Below are positions 33,598-42,588 of a stretch of DNA of 64,000 nucleotides, in pieces (the stretch's first letter is position 1; the number at the start of each line of letters is the position of its first letter). This DNA is from an uncultured Clostridia bacterium. GTDB taxonomy: Bacteria; Bacillota; Clostridia; Oscillospirales; Acutalibacteraceae. Both the position numbers and the translations under genes were made by a program. Under the pieces are notes generated by a model, which saw nothing but the letters and a program-made list of their open reading frames with translations, was not told where the DNA came from and searched no databases. The DNA is taken from contig CAKMIX010000009.1 in assembly GCA_927362715.1 (NCBI GenBank), positions 1 through 64,000 of the forward strand, given 5' to 3'.

Positions 33598-35037
33598 TTG
33601 ACGCGTAGCAAGAGCAGCATCACAAAGCGCTGGGTCGTCAATACGCTTTGCGTGATCGTTGTGGTTCTGATCGGCGTTACGCTGGTCTCGCTGCTGCTGT
33701 TTCGTGAGCAGTATTACGGTGCAGTGCGCGCAACGCTGGACGCGCGTGCGACCGGCCTTGTACGCTCCTATTTTTCTTTTTCATCCGGCACGCCGACTGA
33801 AGAGTCTTTCAACATGCGCGCCAATGAGTATGTTGAGAATTTCAACGACAAAACGCTTATGGAGGTTTGGGTGATCGGCAGTGACGGCAGCGTTGTCGTC
33901 TCCTCCAGCGGCTTTTCGGTGGCGGGCGAGCCTTTCCCCGATTACGAGGAAGCGCTTGTTTCAGAAAACGGCAAGGCGTTTTGGACAGGTTATACATCTT
34001 CGGGCGAGCATGTTATGGCGCTAAGCTTTATGCTTGTTCCGCAAAACGGAGAGGGCGGCGCAGTACGATATATCATTTCTCTTGCAGATATTGACGCGCA
34101 GCTTCGCACGCTTGCCGTCGTGCTGTTTGTACTGTGCGGCGTGATCTTGATTTTAGTATCCGTTTCGGGCCTTTATTTTGTGCGTTCTATCGTTCAGCCT
34201 GTAAAGCGCATCACCGAAACTGCGCAGCGCATTGCCGACGGCGATTTAAGCGCACGCATTGCGGACAGCGAATATGAGGATGAGCTGGGTCGCTTGAGTT
34301 CTACGATCAATGATATGGCACGTGAGCTCAATGAGACGGATCGCCTGAAAAATGAATTTATTTCTACTGTCTCGCATGAGCTGCGCACGCCGCTGACGGC
34401 TATAAAGGGCTGGGGCGAAACACTGCTGGATTCCCCAAACGAGGATGCGTCGCTTACGCAAAAGGGCTTGAAGGTCATTATCAGCGAGTCGGAACGTCTT
34501 TCGCAGCTTGTAGAGGAGCTTTTAGACTTTTCCCGTATGGAAAGCGGCAATCTTTCGATGCAGATGGAGAGGTTCGACGTATTCGGTGCGCTGCGCGAGG
34601 CGATCCTGCTGTTCAATGAGCGCGCCCGCCGCGAGGCGATCACACTGACCTATGAGATCGCCTCTGAAAGCGCGGTCATGTACGGTGATCGAAACCGAAT
34701 CAAGCAGGTGTTTGTAAACGTTTTGGATAACGCATTCAAATATTCCGAGCAGGGCGGCAGCATTTTAGTTCAGGCTGTCCTCGACCAAAACACTGTACGG
34801 ATTTCAATTCAAGACTGCGGATGCGGCATTTCACAGGCGGATCTCCCGCACGTGACCGAAAAGTTTTATAAGGCGAACACAGCTGTGCGCGGTTCGGGGA
34901 TCGGGCTTGCTGTGGTGGCAGAGATCGTTACCATGCACGGCGGCGAACTGCATATCGACAGCACACCCGGCGAGGGGACAATCGTCACCCTACGCTTTCC
35001 GATAGAAACGCAAGCGGCTTTGCCGAAAGGAGAATAA
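33598..35037 (+). CDS. Membrane sensor histidine kinase
   Basis: 479 residues: membrane segment (about 13-35), extracellular sensor (about 36-175), second membrane segment (about 180-202), HAMP, HisKA with H260 in SHELRTPLTAIKGW, and an HATPase domain with N-box NVLDNAFKYS, DCGCGIS and GSGIGLAVV. The start is TTG 33598, 8 bp after AAGGAG; an in-frame GTG 33559 inside the regulator gene has no SD. It resembles PhoR/ResE-type kinases. Its neighbours suggest envelope sensing. Confidence 0.92.
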   Translation: MTRSKSSITKRWVVNTLCVIVVVLIGVTLVSLLLFREQYYGAVRATLDARATGLVRSYFSFSSGTPTEESFNMRANEYVENFNDKTLMEVWVIGSDGSVVVSSSGFSVAGEPFPDYEEALVSENGKAFWTGYTSSGEHVMALSFMLVPQNGEGGAVRYIISLADIDAQLRTLAVVLFVLCGVILILVSVSGLYFVRSIVQPVKRITETAQRIADGDLSARIADSEYEDELGRLSSTINDMARELNETDRLKNEFISTVSHELRTPLTAIKGWGETLLDSPNEDASLTQKGLKVIISESERLSQLVEELLDFSRMESGNLSMQMERFDVFGALREAILLFNERARREAITLTYEIASESAVMYGDRNRIKQVFVNVLDNAFKYSEQGGSILVQAVLDQNTVRISIQDCGCGISQADLPHVTEKFYKANTAVRGSGIGLAVVAEIVTMHGGELHIDSTPGEGTIVTLRFPIETQAALPKGE

Positions 35038-35039
35038 AA

Positions 35040-36065
35040 TTGGCCAAAAAGCAGAAAAAACCTTGCAAATACAGCTCGGTCGGCGGGCAGGCGCTCATTG
35101 AAGGCGTTATGATGCGCGGCCCGAGCGGAACGGCGATGTCCGTACGTCTGCCGAGCGGCGAGATCGAAACGGAATATAAAGAAACAAAGCCGTGGCGCGA
35201 AAAATGCAAATTCTTTTCACTCCCGCTTGTTCGCGGTATTGTCGGCTTTGTTGAATCGCTTGTGACGGGTTACGGCTACCTTATGGAGTCCGCTGAAAAA
35301 TCCACACAGGGCTTGGAGGAGGATACGGAAAACCTTTCTAAGCTCGACCGCTGGATCAACGATCATTTCGGCGAGAAAATGATGAACATTATCGGCATCA
35401 TCTCCGCCGTGCTCGGCTTTGGGCTTGCTTTTTTCCTGTTTATGTGGCTGCCGACTTTTTTGGTCGATGTAGTGACACGCGGTGCGCTTCTGAAGTTTCA
35501 CGCCTTGTTTGAAGGCATTATCCGCGTCATCATTTTTGTGTTGTATATGGTGCTTGTCTCCAAGATGAAAGATATTCATAGGGTATTCATGTATCATGGT
35601 GCCGAGCACAAATCCATTTTCTGCTATGAGCACGGGCTGGAGCTGACCGTGGAAAATGTACGAAAGCAAAGCCGCTTTCACCCGCGCTGCGGTACAAGCT
35701 TTATGTTCGTGATGATCTTGCTGAGTATTTTGCTTTCGTCCGCGCTGGTTCTGATTTTCCCGGGACTTGCCGATGTCAATCGGATTTTGTGGATCACCGT
35801 AAAGATTTTGATTTTACCGATCGTCATGGGACTCGGCTATGAATTTATCCGTTATGCAGGGCGGCACGACAACCTGCTTGTAAAAATCCTTGCTGCGCCC
35901 GGGCTTTGGATGCAGCGAATTACCACAAAGGAACCGACCGACGATATCATTGAGGTCGGCATCGCATCCTTAAAAGCAGCGCTCGGCGAGGGAAAAGCGG
36001 TTAAAACGGAGACGCCGAAACCCGACAGCGACCCGCCCGCTCTCGGCGAAGAAAACGTACAATGA
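35040..36065 (+). CDS. DUF1385 membrane protein (YqhQ-like)
   Basis: 341 residues of the DUF1385 family, recognised by the N-terminal GGQALIEGVMMRGP, the HGAEHKSIFCYEHGLELT block and FHPRCGTSF. About four or five membrane segments lie between residues 115 and 280. The TTG start is 8 bp after AAGGAG. Function is unknown; the gene is commonly next to prmC in Firmicutes, as here, where the two overlap by 4 bp. Confidence 0.88.
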   Translation: MAKKQKKPCKYSSVGGQALIEGVMMRGPSGTAMSVRLPSGEIETEYKETKPWREKCKFFSLPLVRGIVGFVESLVTGYGYLMESAEKSTQGLEEDTENLSKLDRWINDHFGEKMMNIIGIISAVLGFGLAFFLFMWLPTFLVDVVTRGALLKFHALFEGIIRVIIFVLYMVLVSKMKDIHRVFMYHGAEHKSIFCYEHGLELTVENVRKQSRFHPRCGTSFMFVMILLSILLSSALVLIFPGLADVNRILWITVKILILPIVMGLGYEFIRYAGRHDNLLVKILAAPGLWMQRITTKEPTDDIIEVGIASLKAALGEGKAVKTETPKPDSDPPALGEENVQ

Positions 36066-36898
36066 CCGTTTTAGAAGCATTCCAAAACGGCGAGCGGATT
36101 TTACTCGCAAACGGAATAGAGGATACGGCTTTTGACTGCGGCTGTCTGTTTGAAGCGGCCTGCGGATATGCGCATGCGGCTCGCATTGCGCATGCACACG
36201 ACGTTTTAGAGCCGGAGGCTGAAATACAGTTCTTTTCGTATATCCGCCGCAGGGCTTCCGGCGAGCCGCTGCAATATATACTGGGAAAATGGACATTCTG
36301 CGGCAGGGAATTCCAAGTCGGCAAGGGTGTTCTGATTCCGCGTCCTGAGACGGAAGAACTTGCAGAGCACGCTTCCCGAGCCGTGCGGGAAAACGGATAT
36401 GCCGTAGTTTGGGATCTTTGCGCGGGGTCTGGCTGTCTGGGCCTTACGCTGGCGTTGAACGTTCCCGATTTGCAGGTCGTAATGCTCGAAAAATATGATG
36501 CCGCCCTGTATTTTTTGAACGCAAATCAAAATATGTTCGGCGCGCAGAATGCTGCGATCGTACAGGCGGATGTGCTTTTGCCGCCGCCTAAGGGGCTTCC
36601 TTTTCCTGATATGATCGTCTCCAATCCGCCCTATGTCCCGGCAGGGGAGATCGATTCGCTTCAATCCGAAGTGCTCTGTGAGCCGCGTACAGCGCTCGAC
36701 GGCGGTGCCGACGGCTTGGATTTTTATCGCGCCATAAAAGAACTTTGGCTGCCTTGTGTACGTTCGGGCGGACGCCTGTGGTTCGAGTGCGGCGACGGGC
36801 AGGGTGAAGCGATCGCTTTACTTTTTTCGGACTGTGCGCGAAGCCGTGTGCATTATGATGCAAATCATGTTGACAGATTCGTAGAAATCCATGTATAA
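36062..36898 (+). CDS. prmC: Peptide chain release factor N5-glutamine methyltransferase
   Basis: Methylates the Gln of the GGQ motif of release factors 1 and 2. The 278 residues hold an N-terminal helical domain with YILGKWTFCGREF, the RPETEEL region, the SAM motif DLCAGSGCLGLTLAL and the catalytic NPPYVP. It is coupled to the DUF1385 gene by an ATGA overlap. prfA is not adjacent. Confidence 0.94.
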   Translation: MTVLEAFQNGERILLANGIEDTAFDCGCLFEAACGYAHAARIAHAHDVLEPEAEIQFFSYIRRRASGEPLQYILGKWTFCGREFQVGKGVLIPRPETEELAEHASRAVRENGYAVVWDLCAGSGCLGLTLALNVPDLQVVMLEKYDAALYFLNANQNMFGAQNAAIVQADVLLPPPKGLPFPDMIVSNPPYVPAGEIDSLQSEVLCEPRTALDGGADGLDFYRAIKELWLPCVRSGGRLWFECGDGQGEAIALLFSDCARSRVHYDANHVDRFVEIHV

Positions 36899-36930
36899 TA
36901 CTATTTCAAAGATGTTTTGGGAGTTCTGCT

Positions 36931-37596
36931 ATGCTTTTAGATATTCTGCGAGGCGGGTTTGATCCGATCGCTTTGATCGCAGGCTTATTTGCCTCCGTAT
37001 TCGTGGTTTTTTGCACTATGCCTGTGCATGAGTGTGCACATGCTTTTGTCGCCAACAAACTCGGCGACGGTACGGCGCGCCTGTCCGGACGTATGACGCT
37101 TAATCCCATGAAGCACATCGACCCCATCGGCGCGCTGATGATCATTTTGGTCGGCTTCGGATATGCAAAGCCTGTCCCCGTCAACCCGCGCAACTTTAAA
37201 AACCCGAAAACCGGTATGGCGCTGACAGCGCTTGCGGGGCCTGTATCCAACCTCCTTATGGCGGCGATTTTTATCCTGCTTAAAAATATTGTCGGGCTGC
37301 TTCCTGCGGCCAATGTGTTGGCGACGGCGCTGTATCTCTTTTTCACGTATGCCGCGATCATCAATATCGGCCTTGCCGTGTTTAACCTGATCCCCATACC
37401 GCCGCTGGACGGTTCGCGTGTGCTGCAGCTGCTGATCCCCTCCAAATATTATTATAAATTTCTGCAATATGAGCGTTATATTGTCTTGATCGTATTTGCA
37501 CTTTTGTTTTTCGGTGTGCTCAGCCGTCCGCTGGCATACTTGGAGACGGTGATCTTCAACGGCTTGGACTATGTCATTGGGTATCCGTTTCGCTGA
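36931..37596 (+). CDS. Site-2 protease family protein (M50)
   Basis: Membrane-embedded zinc metalloprotease. The 221 residues have four or more membrane segments, the metal motif HECAH (33-37) in the first, and NLIPIPPLDGSRV with the third ligand Asp. It belongs to the short YwhC-like group without PDZ or CBS domains. The substrate is unknown. In many Firmicutes it precedes scpA, as here (11-bp gap). Confidence 0.92.
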   Translation: MLLDILRGGFDPIALIAGLFASVFVVFCTMPVHECAHAFVANKLGDGTARLSGRMTLNPMKHIDPIGALMIILVGFGYAKPVPVNPRNFKNPKTGMALTALAGPVSNLLMAAIFILLKNIVGLLPAANVLATALYLFFTYAAIINIGLAVFNLIPIPPLDGSRVLQLLIPSKYYYKFLQYERYIVLIVFALLFFGVLSRPLAYLETVIFNGLDYVIGYPFR

Positions 37597-37607
37597 GAGG
37601 TCGCTGT

Positions 37608-38348
37608 ATGGAGGAGATTTCCTATAAATTAGAGGTGTTTGAGGGCCCTATGGACCTGCTTTTGCACCTCATTTCCAAACACAAGCTGAATATTTACGAT
37701 ATTCCGATCTTTACGCTTGTCGAGCAGTATACTGATTATGTCAAACGTATGCAGGAAGAGGATATGTATGTCGCCAGCGCCTTTTTGGAAATGGCGGCTC
37801 GCCTCGTTTATATCAAAACTGTTTCACTCCTGCCTGTCTATGAAGAAGCGGAAGAATTGAAAAAAGAGCTGACAGGCGAGCTGCTCGAATATCGGGATTG
37901 CCGTCTGATGGCGGAAAAGCTGTCACATCAAACGGAGGGCTTTGACCGTTTTGTACGAGAGCCTACTGAGATTGAAGCTGACCCCACCTACACGCGGCTG
38001 CATGAGCCCTCTGAGCTTTTACGGGCGTATATGAGCGCGGTCGGTAAGCGGCTTCGAAAGCTGCCGCCGCCGGTGGAGGCGTTCCGCGGCATTGTGGCGA
38101 CTAAGATCGTCTCAGTCGAGTCCAAAATCAAGTCAATTTATTATACACTCAAGCGCAAAGGCAAAAAACAGCGGTTTCGTGCGCTGTTTGCCGACGCACA
38201 GTCCAGGTCCGATCTGGTGGCGACCTTCCTCGCTGTTCTTGAGCTTGCAAAAGCCAAGAAGCTGCGGGTAGAGGGCGACGGCGACACAACGGATGTGGAA
38301 CTTTTAACGGAAGACTTTGGGGACTTCGGTTCCAAAGAATGGGGGTAA
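37608..38348 (+). CDS. scpA: Segregation and condensation protein A
   Basis: Kleisin subunit of the SMC-ScpAB complex for chromosome compaction and segregation. The 246 residues begin with the family signature YKLEVFEGPMDLLLHLI, with the conserved IYDIPI and YVASAFLEMAA helices and a C-terminal winged helix. It overlaps scpB by 10 bp. GGAG sits before the ATG. Confidence 0.94.
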   Translation: MEEISYKLEVFEGPMDLLLHLISKHKLNIYDIPIFTLVEQYTDYVKRMQEEDMYVASAFLEMAARLVYIKTVSLLPVYEEAEELKKELTGELLEYRDCRLMAEKLSHQTEGFDRFVREPTEIEADPTYTRLHEPSELLRAYMSAVGKRLRKLPPPVEAFRGIVATKIVSVESKIKSIYYTLKRKGKKQRFRALFADAQSRSDLVATFLAVLELAKAKKLRVEGDGDTTDVELLTEDFGDFGSKEWG

Positions 38349-38965
38349 GGGCGCTTTTGGCTCGTGCAAAAACCTTACAGGCTGCCGCAGAGGCGATTTT
38401 ATTTTCGGTCGGCGAGCCCTTAGAGATACTGCGGCTCGCAGAGGCGTTGGAGATCGATGAGGAGCTGACCGAGCAGGTGCTTTTGAATTTGTCCGCCGCG
38501 CTGGACGAGCGCGGCAGCGGGGTTTGCCTTTTAAAGCTCGGTTCCAAATACCAGCTTGCCTCCCGTACGGAGTTCGCTCCACAGATCCGCAGCGTGTTAG
38601 AAGTGCGGCGCAACGCCCCGCTGTCGCAGGCGGCGTTTGAAGTGCTCGCGGTCATCGCGTATAATCAGCCCGTTACCAAATCTTTTGTCGAACAGGTGCG
38701 CGGCGTGGATTGTTCTGGCGTTATTGCAACGCTCTGCCAGAAAAGATTGATCGAAGAAAAAGGGCGGCTCGACCTGCCCGGCAGACCGCTTCTGTACGGT
38801 ACAACGCCGGATTTTCTCCGCTGCTTCTCCGTTTCGTCACTGGACGAGCTCCCACAGCTTCCGAATAAGGTGACGACCGAAAACGATACGGAAACGGGCG
38901 GAGAAACTGTAGTGGACGGTTCTGCCGCTGTTTCGGAAGAGCCCCGTGAACAGCCCGCAGAGTGA
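38339..38965 (+). CDS. scpB: Segregation and condensation protein B
   Basis: Dimeric winged-helix partner of ScpA. The 208 residues contain the family blocks AAAEAILFSVGEP, AFEVLAVIAYNQPVTK and VRGVDCSGVIATL and the GRPLLYGTT ending of the second winged helix, then a polar tail. The ATG lies inside scpA, so translation is coupled. Confidence 0.94.
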   Translation: MGVRALLARAKTLQAAAEAILFSVGEPLEILRLAEALEIDEELTEQVLLNLSAALDERGSGVCLLKLGSKYQLASRTEFAPQIRSVLEVRRNAPLSQAAFEVLAVIAYNQPVTKSFVEQVRGVDCSGVIATLCQKRLIEEKGRLDLPGRPLLYGTTPDFLRCFSVSSLDELPQLPNKVTTENDTETGGETVVDGSAAVSEEPREQPAE

Positions 38966-39001
38966 AGACATAAATGATATTTGAAAAAAGGAGGTGTTCT
39001 T

Positions 39002-39697
39002 TTGGTCGCATTGTACATTCTTCTTGGGATCGTAGCTTTGCTGATTTTGCTGTTGAGCGTCAAAGTCCGTGTGGATGCGGAATACATAGACAGCTTCCGC
39101 GCAAAACTGCGCTGGGCGTTTTTGTCTTTTGATCTGTACCCGACAAAACCTAAAGAGAAAAAGCCGAAAGAAGAAAAGCCCAAACAGGAAGAACCACCTG
39201 CCCCGGAAGAACCCAAGCCTAAAAAGCCAAATCCTTTTAAAACCTTTTATGAAAACCAAGGATATGAGGGCGTAAAGCAGTTGATCCGCGATACGGCGGA
39301 CGCGCTCGGTTCCTTGATGAAAAGCATCAAAAAGCATTTGATCTTGGACGAGCTTTTCCTGTTTGTGATCGTTTCGCATAACCACGATGCTGCGCGCACA
39401 GCGATCGAATACGGGGAGGCTTGCCGGGAGATCTTCCCGGCTATGGGTTTCATCTGCTCGAATCTCAAAGTCAAAAAATATGATGTAGAAGTCGAACCGG
39501 ATTTTCTGGGAACATTCAGCAGTGCACAATTCTCTTTTTCCGTGTCGATCCGGCCGATTTTTCTCATTAACGCCGCTCTTGTTTTGGCGGTACGATTGTT
39601 GTTCAAAGTGGTTTTGAAGGTGCGTCGCGCAAAGCCTGCACCCAAAGCCTTAGAAAATAAAGATACTGAAAACATACAAGGTGGTGCAACTGTATGA
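39002..39697 (+). CDS. DUF2953 membrane protein (YtfI-like)
   Basis: 231 residues: an N-terminal membrane segment (about 3-20), a long Lys/Pro/Glu-rich linker (about 45-80), a DUF2953 domain and a C-terminal hydrophobic segment (about 185-205). AAGGAGG at 38988-38994 places the start at TTG 39002 and not at the upstream TTG. It overlaps the gerW gene by 4 bp. The DUF2953-gerW pair parallels ytfI-ytfJ of Bacillus; function is unknown, probably spore-related. Confidence 0.82.
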   Translation: MVALYILLGIVALLILLLSVKVRVDAEYIDSFRAKLRWAFLSFDLYPTKPKEKKPKEEKPKQEEPPAPEEPKPKKPNPFKTFYENQGYEGVKQLIRDTADALGSLMKSIKKHLILDELFLFVIVSHNHDAARTAIEYGEACREIFPAMGFICSNLKVKKYDVEVEPDFLGTFSSAQFSFSVSIRPIFLINAALVLAVRLLFKVVLKVRRAKPAPKALENKDTENIQGGATV

Positions 39698-40143
39698 AAG
39701 AACAATCTGCAGCCGGGATCCTCGAAACGACGATCGAGAAGGTCAAGAATCTTGTCAGCGTCAGCACGATCATCGGCGACCCCATGCAAATCGAAGGCAT
39801 GACGATCATTCCCGTTTCCAAAGTGACTTACGGCTTTGCATCGGGCGGTTCGGATTTTCCCTCGAAAAGCAATCAGGAAATTTTCGGCGGCGGCGGCGGC
39901 GCGGGCGTGACGATCACGCCGGTCGCGTTCCTTGTCATTTCCGACGGCGAAGTAACGCTTAAGCATATCACGGCATTTGATAATGCTGCTGAGCGTGTGG
40001 TCAACCTCGTCCCCGAAATGTTTGATAAGGTAACTTCCGTAGTCAATAAGGCGAAGAAAGAAAAAGCCAGAGCTGCGCAGGACGCGGCAGACGATGCTTT
40101 AGTTTCCGCTACGATGGAAGAACTCGCAAAGCCTGAGGCGTAA
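39694..40143 (+). CDS. gerW: Spore protein YtfJ/GerW family
   Basis: 149 residues of the GerW (YtfJ) family, known in Bacillus as a spore protein needed for normal germination. Recognised by VGDPMQIEG-like text (IIGDPMQIEGMTIIPVSKV), a glycine-rich GGGGGAG and VTITPVAFLVI. The ATG overlaps the stop of the DUF2953 gene. A long hairpin follows the stop. Confidence 0.9.
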   Translation: MKEQSAAGILETTIEKVKNLVSVSTIIGDPMQIEGMTIIPVSKVTYGFASGGSDFPSKSNQEIFGGGGGAGVTITPVAFLVISDGEVTLKHITAFDNAAERVVNLVPEMFDKVTSVVNKAKKEKARAAQDAADDALVSATMEELAKPEA

Positions 40144-40185
40144 CAAAAATAGGACTTGCCTTGCCTGCATATACTTATTAAGACT

Positions 40186-40230
40186 TTGATTTTCCGCCCG
40201 GCACACGTTTGCTGCCGTGCGGAAAATCAA
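40186..40230 (+). promoter_or_regulatory. Long hairpin between gerW and the carboxypeptidase gene
   Basis: TTGATTTTCCGC (40186-40197) pairs perfectly with GCGGAAAATCAA (40219-40230); one mismatch further in, CGGCA (40199-40203) pairs with TGCCG (40213-40217). The 9-nt loop and 17 pairs make a very stable structure. Only a short T run follows, so it may be an attenuator or a 3'-end stabiliser for gerW mRNA. It covers an alternative GTG at 40217, which argues against that codon as the start. Confidence 0.6.
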
Positions 40231-40249
40231 GCTTTGGCAGGTGGTGGAT

Positions 40250-41407
40250 TTGTCTGTAAAAATTTTTTCCGTTTGCTTGTGCGCTGCGCTGCTGCTTGCG
40301 CTTTTCACTGTGAAAAGTGCTGCGGCATCGCCCGGGGATCTGTCCGCACAGGCTTGTGTTTTAATGGCCGCCGAAACGCGCGAAGTGCTGTATGCGCGAA
40401 ATGCAGACGAACAGCTTCCCATGGCGAGCACGACTAAGATCATGACGTCGCTTTTAGCGCTTGAGAGCGGGTACCCGGAGCGCGAGATCGTTGTGACCGA
40501 TGAAATGGTGCGCGTGGAAGGGACCTCCATCGGTCTGCTTGCGGGCGATACCATTTCCCTGCGGACGCTTGTGTCCGGCATGCTGCTGGAATCCGGCAAT
40601 GACGCCGCCAATGTGACGGCGTATGCCGTGGCTGGCGGGATCGAGCCTTTTCTGGAACTGATGAATGCAAAGGCGCAGGAAATCGGCATGCAGAATACGC
40701 ACTTTGAAACGGTGTCGGGGCTCGACTCCGAAAACCATTATTCTACAGCTTACGATATGTCGCTTTTGGCAGCTTGTGCGATTGAAAATCCGCTGTTTCG
40801 GCAAATCTGCTCGCTGGAAAGCGAACGTGTATATTACGGGAATCCACCGTATGCGCGTACGCTTTCCAACCATAACCGTCTGCTGAAAAGCTACGACGGT
40901 GCGTTTGGCATCAAAACAGGCTATACTAAAAAAAGCGGCAGGTGTTTGGTGTCCGCTGCCGAGCGCGACGGAGTTACGCTTATTGCCGTGACGCTCAATG
41001 CGCCAAACGACTGGGCGGATCACCGAAAACTTTTAGATTACGGTTTTTCAGTTGCAGAAGCACGGGATTGTACCGATCTGACCGCACAACTGCCGAATGT
41101 TCCCGTAGTAGGCGGGGACGCATCGACGGTGCGCGCCGTGCTTGCCGAAACACCTTTCATAGATGTAGCGCAAAGTACACCGCAGATCACGGCGCAGGTA
41201 TTTGTACAGCCGTTTCTGTATGCCCCGCTCAAAGCGGGTGACTGTATCGGGTCTGTGCAATACACTTTGGACGGAAAAACGATTTTGGAAATACCGCTTG
41301 TTGCTGAAAGCGATGTCTCCTGTACGACGGCAGAGCAAGAAGCGTCTCAGGAAACGGATAAGCCTTCTCTTTGGGAGCGGATCAAAAGCATATTCGGACG
41401 GGAGTAA
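40250..41407 (+). CDS. D-alanyl-D-alanine carboxypeptidase (DacF/DacB-like)
   Basis: Secreted penicillin-binding protein that trims the terminal D-Ala of peptidoglycan stems. It has a signal peptide (about 1-25, ending AAA), the SxxK motif STTK (S60, K63), SGN in LLESGNDAAN and KTG at 222-224, then a beta-rich C-terminal domain and a short tail with LWERIKSIFGR, typical of an amphipathic membrane anchor. TTG 40250 is chosen because AGGTGGTGG (40239-40247) precedes it; GTG 40217 has no SD and lies in a hairpin. Its position next to gerW fits a spore-cortex role as for DacF. Confidence 0.88.
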   Translation: MSVKIFSVCLCAALLLALFTVKSAAASPGDLSAQACVLMAAETREVLYARNADEQLPMASTTKIMTSLLALESGYPEREIVVTDEMVRVEGTSIGLLAGDTISLRTLVSGMLLESGNDAANVTAYAVAGGIEPFLELMNAKAQEIGMQNTHFETVSGLDSENHYSTAYDMSLLAACAIENPLFRQICSLESERVYYGNPPYARTLSNHNRLLKSYDGAFGIKTGYTKKSGRCLVSAAERDGVTLIAVTLNAPNDWADHRKLLDYGFSVAEARDCTDLTAQLPNVPVVGGDASTVRAVLAETPFIDVAQSTPQITAQVFVQPFLYAPLKAGDCIGSVQYTLDGKTILEIPLVAESDVSCTTAEQEASQETDKPSLWERIKSIFGRE

Positions 41408-41408
41408 T

Positions 41409-42158
41409 ATGGCGGACGAAAAAATCAGACTGCAAAAATTCATGGCGGACTGCGGTGTTGCATCCCGCAGAAAATGTGAGGATTTGATCGCTTCGGGTGC
41501 AGTGCGTGTCAACGGTCGAAAAGCTTGTGTGGGGGATAAGGTCTGTCCCGATGACACCGTTACGGTACACGGCAAGCCGATCCGAACGCAAGGGCAAAAT
41601 GCGTACTATATGCTCCACAAGCCGCGCGGTTATATCACGACCATGCACGATGAAAAGGGCAGAAAATGCGTTGCCCAGCTGGTCGGCGACATTCCTGAGC
41701 GTGTATACCCCGTCGGCAGGCTTGACCGCGAGTCCGAAGGGCTTTTGCTTATGACAAACGATGGGAATTTTGCCAATCTGCTTGCCCACCCATCGTCGCA
41801 CGTTCCAAAGACCTATCGTGTGACCGTGCGTTCCGCTGTGTCGGATGATCAAATTACAGCTCTTTCTGCCGGCGTTTTGATCGACGGCAAGCGGACGCTG
41901 CCCGCCGATGTGCGCATACTCGATGCAAACAGCACCGGCGCCGTGTTGGAAATTGTGATACACGAGGGCAGAAACCGGCAAATTCGAAAGATGTGTGAGG
42001 CGGTAGGTCTTGAGGTGGCGCGGCTCAAGCGCACAAAGGTTGGTTCTGTGAAGCTTGGAATGCTCAAAGTCGGTTCATGGCGGCGTTTGACCGAAGCAGA
42101 GGTCCGTGCGTTGACGAATGCCGCAGAAAAAAGGAGAAAGCACCATGCTGTATTGTAA
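41409..42158 (+). CDS. rluB: 23S rRNA pseudouridine synthase, RluB type
   Basis: Modifies a uridine of 23S rRNA (2605 in E. coli). The 249 residues have an S4 domain (RLQKFMADCGVASRRKCED), MLHKPRGYITTMHDEKGR and catalytic GRLDRESEGLLLMTNDG, then GRNRQIRKMCEAVG. It starts 1 bp after the carboxypeptidase stop. The longer MHDEKGR wording and lack of extra domains favour RluB over RluF or RsuA. Confidence 0.9.
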   Translation: MADEKIRLQKFMADCGVASRRKCEDLIASGAVRVNGRKACVGDKVCPDDTVTVHGKPIRTQGQNAYYMLHKPRGYITTMHDEKGRKCVAQLVGDIPERVYPVGRLDRESEGLLLMTNDGNFANLLAHPSSHVPKTYRVTVRSAVSDDQITALSAGVLIDGKRTLPADVRILDANSTGAVLEIVIHEGRNRQIRKMCEAVGLEVARLKRTKVGSVKLGMLKVGSWRRLTEAEVRALTNAAEKRRKHHAVL

Positions 42159-42534
42159 ACCGTATACGGATCTTTCGGAGATCCGCATGCTGTTCCCCTC
42201 GGAAAGCTTGGATGCTAATGGCATCTATGGGGCGTATACCGCATTGGAGGGCGACCTGCCGCTCGGGAAAAGTCTTGTGCGCGTTGAGGGGAATAGCTGT
42301 CGCATTCTTCGGGTCGAGACGCAGTCTTCCGACGCGCTGCTTTGCGAACTGCTTGTGCGCGCATCGCTGCATTTTGCTGCGAATCGTGGCGCTTTTTCGG
42401 CGCGTTGCGCACTGCCTGCATATCAGGACACCCTGCTTACGCTCGGCTTTTCGGAGCGTGACGGCGATTTTCTCGGCGAGATCCCGACGCTTTTGCAGGG
42501 CAGCTGTGCACGTTGCCATCCGCAGAATGGTTGA
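42145..42534 (+). CDS. Small GNAT-like protein, function unknown
   Basis: 129 residues with no confident family. The layout resembles a short or degraded acetyltransferase fold: ALEGDLPLGKSLVRV (strands), LLCELLVRASLHFAANRGA (a helix in the place of the acetyl-CoA helix) and TLLTLGFSERDG (the late strand-helix block). The classical RxxGxG loop is missing. AAGGAG is 8 bp before ATG 42145. The gene overlaps rluB by 14 bp, and its stop overlaps the yicC promoter. Confidence 0.65.
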   Translation: MLYCKPYTDLSEIRMLFPSESLDANGIYGAYTALEGDLPLGKSLVRVEGNSCRILRVETQSSDALLCELLVRASLHFAANRGAFSARCALPAYQDTLLTLGFSERDGDFLGEIPTLLQGSCARCHPQNG

Positions 42535-42559
42535 CAGTTAAAGAAAAGCGGTGTACAAT
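42531..42559 (+). promoter_or_regulatory. Sigma-A promoter of the yicC-remA-gmk-rpoZ block
   Basis: TTGACA (42531-42536), 17 bp, TACAAT (42554-42559), with the -35 overlapping the preceding stop codon. Likely drives at least yicC through rpoZ and perhaps the whole downstream translation block. Confidence 0.8.
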
Positions 42560-42588
42560 AAACCGATATTGCAAAAAGGTGAAGTCTT

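Noticed and set aside
38684-38693. Spo0A box (TTTTGTCGAA)
   Set aside because: It lies in the middle of scpB coding sequence with no promoter nearby, so it is likely a chance match.
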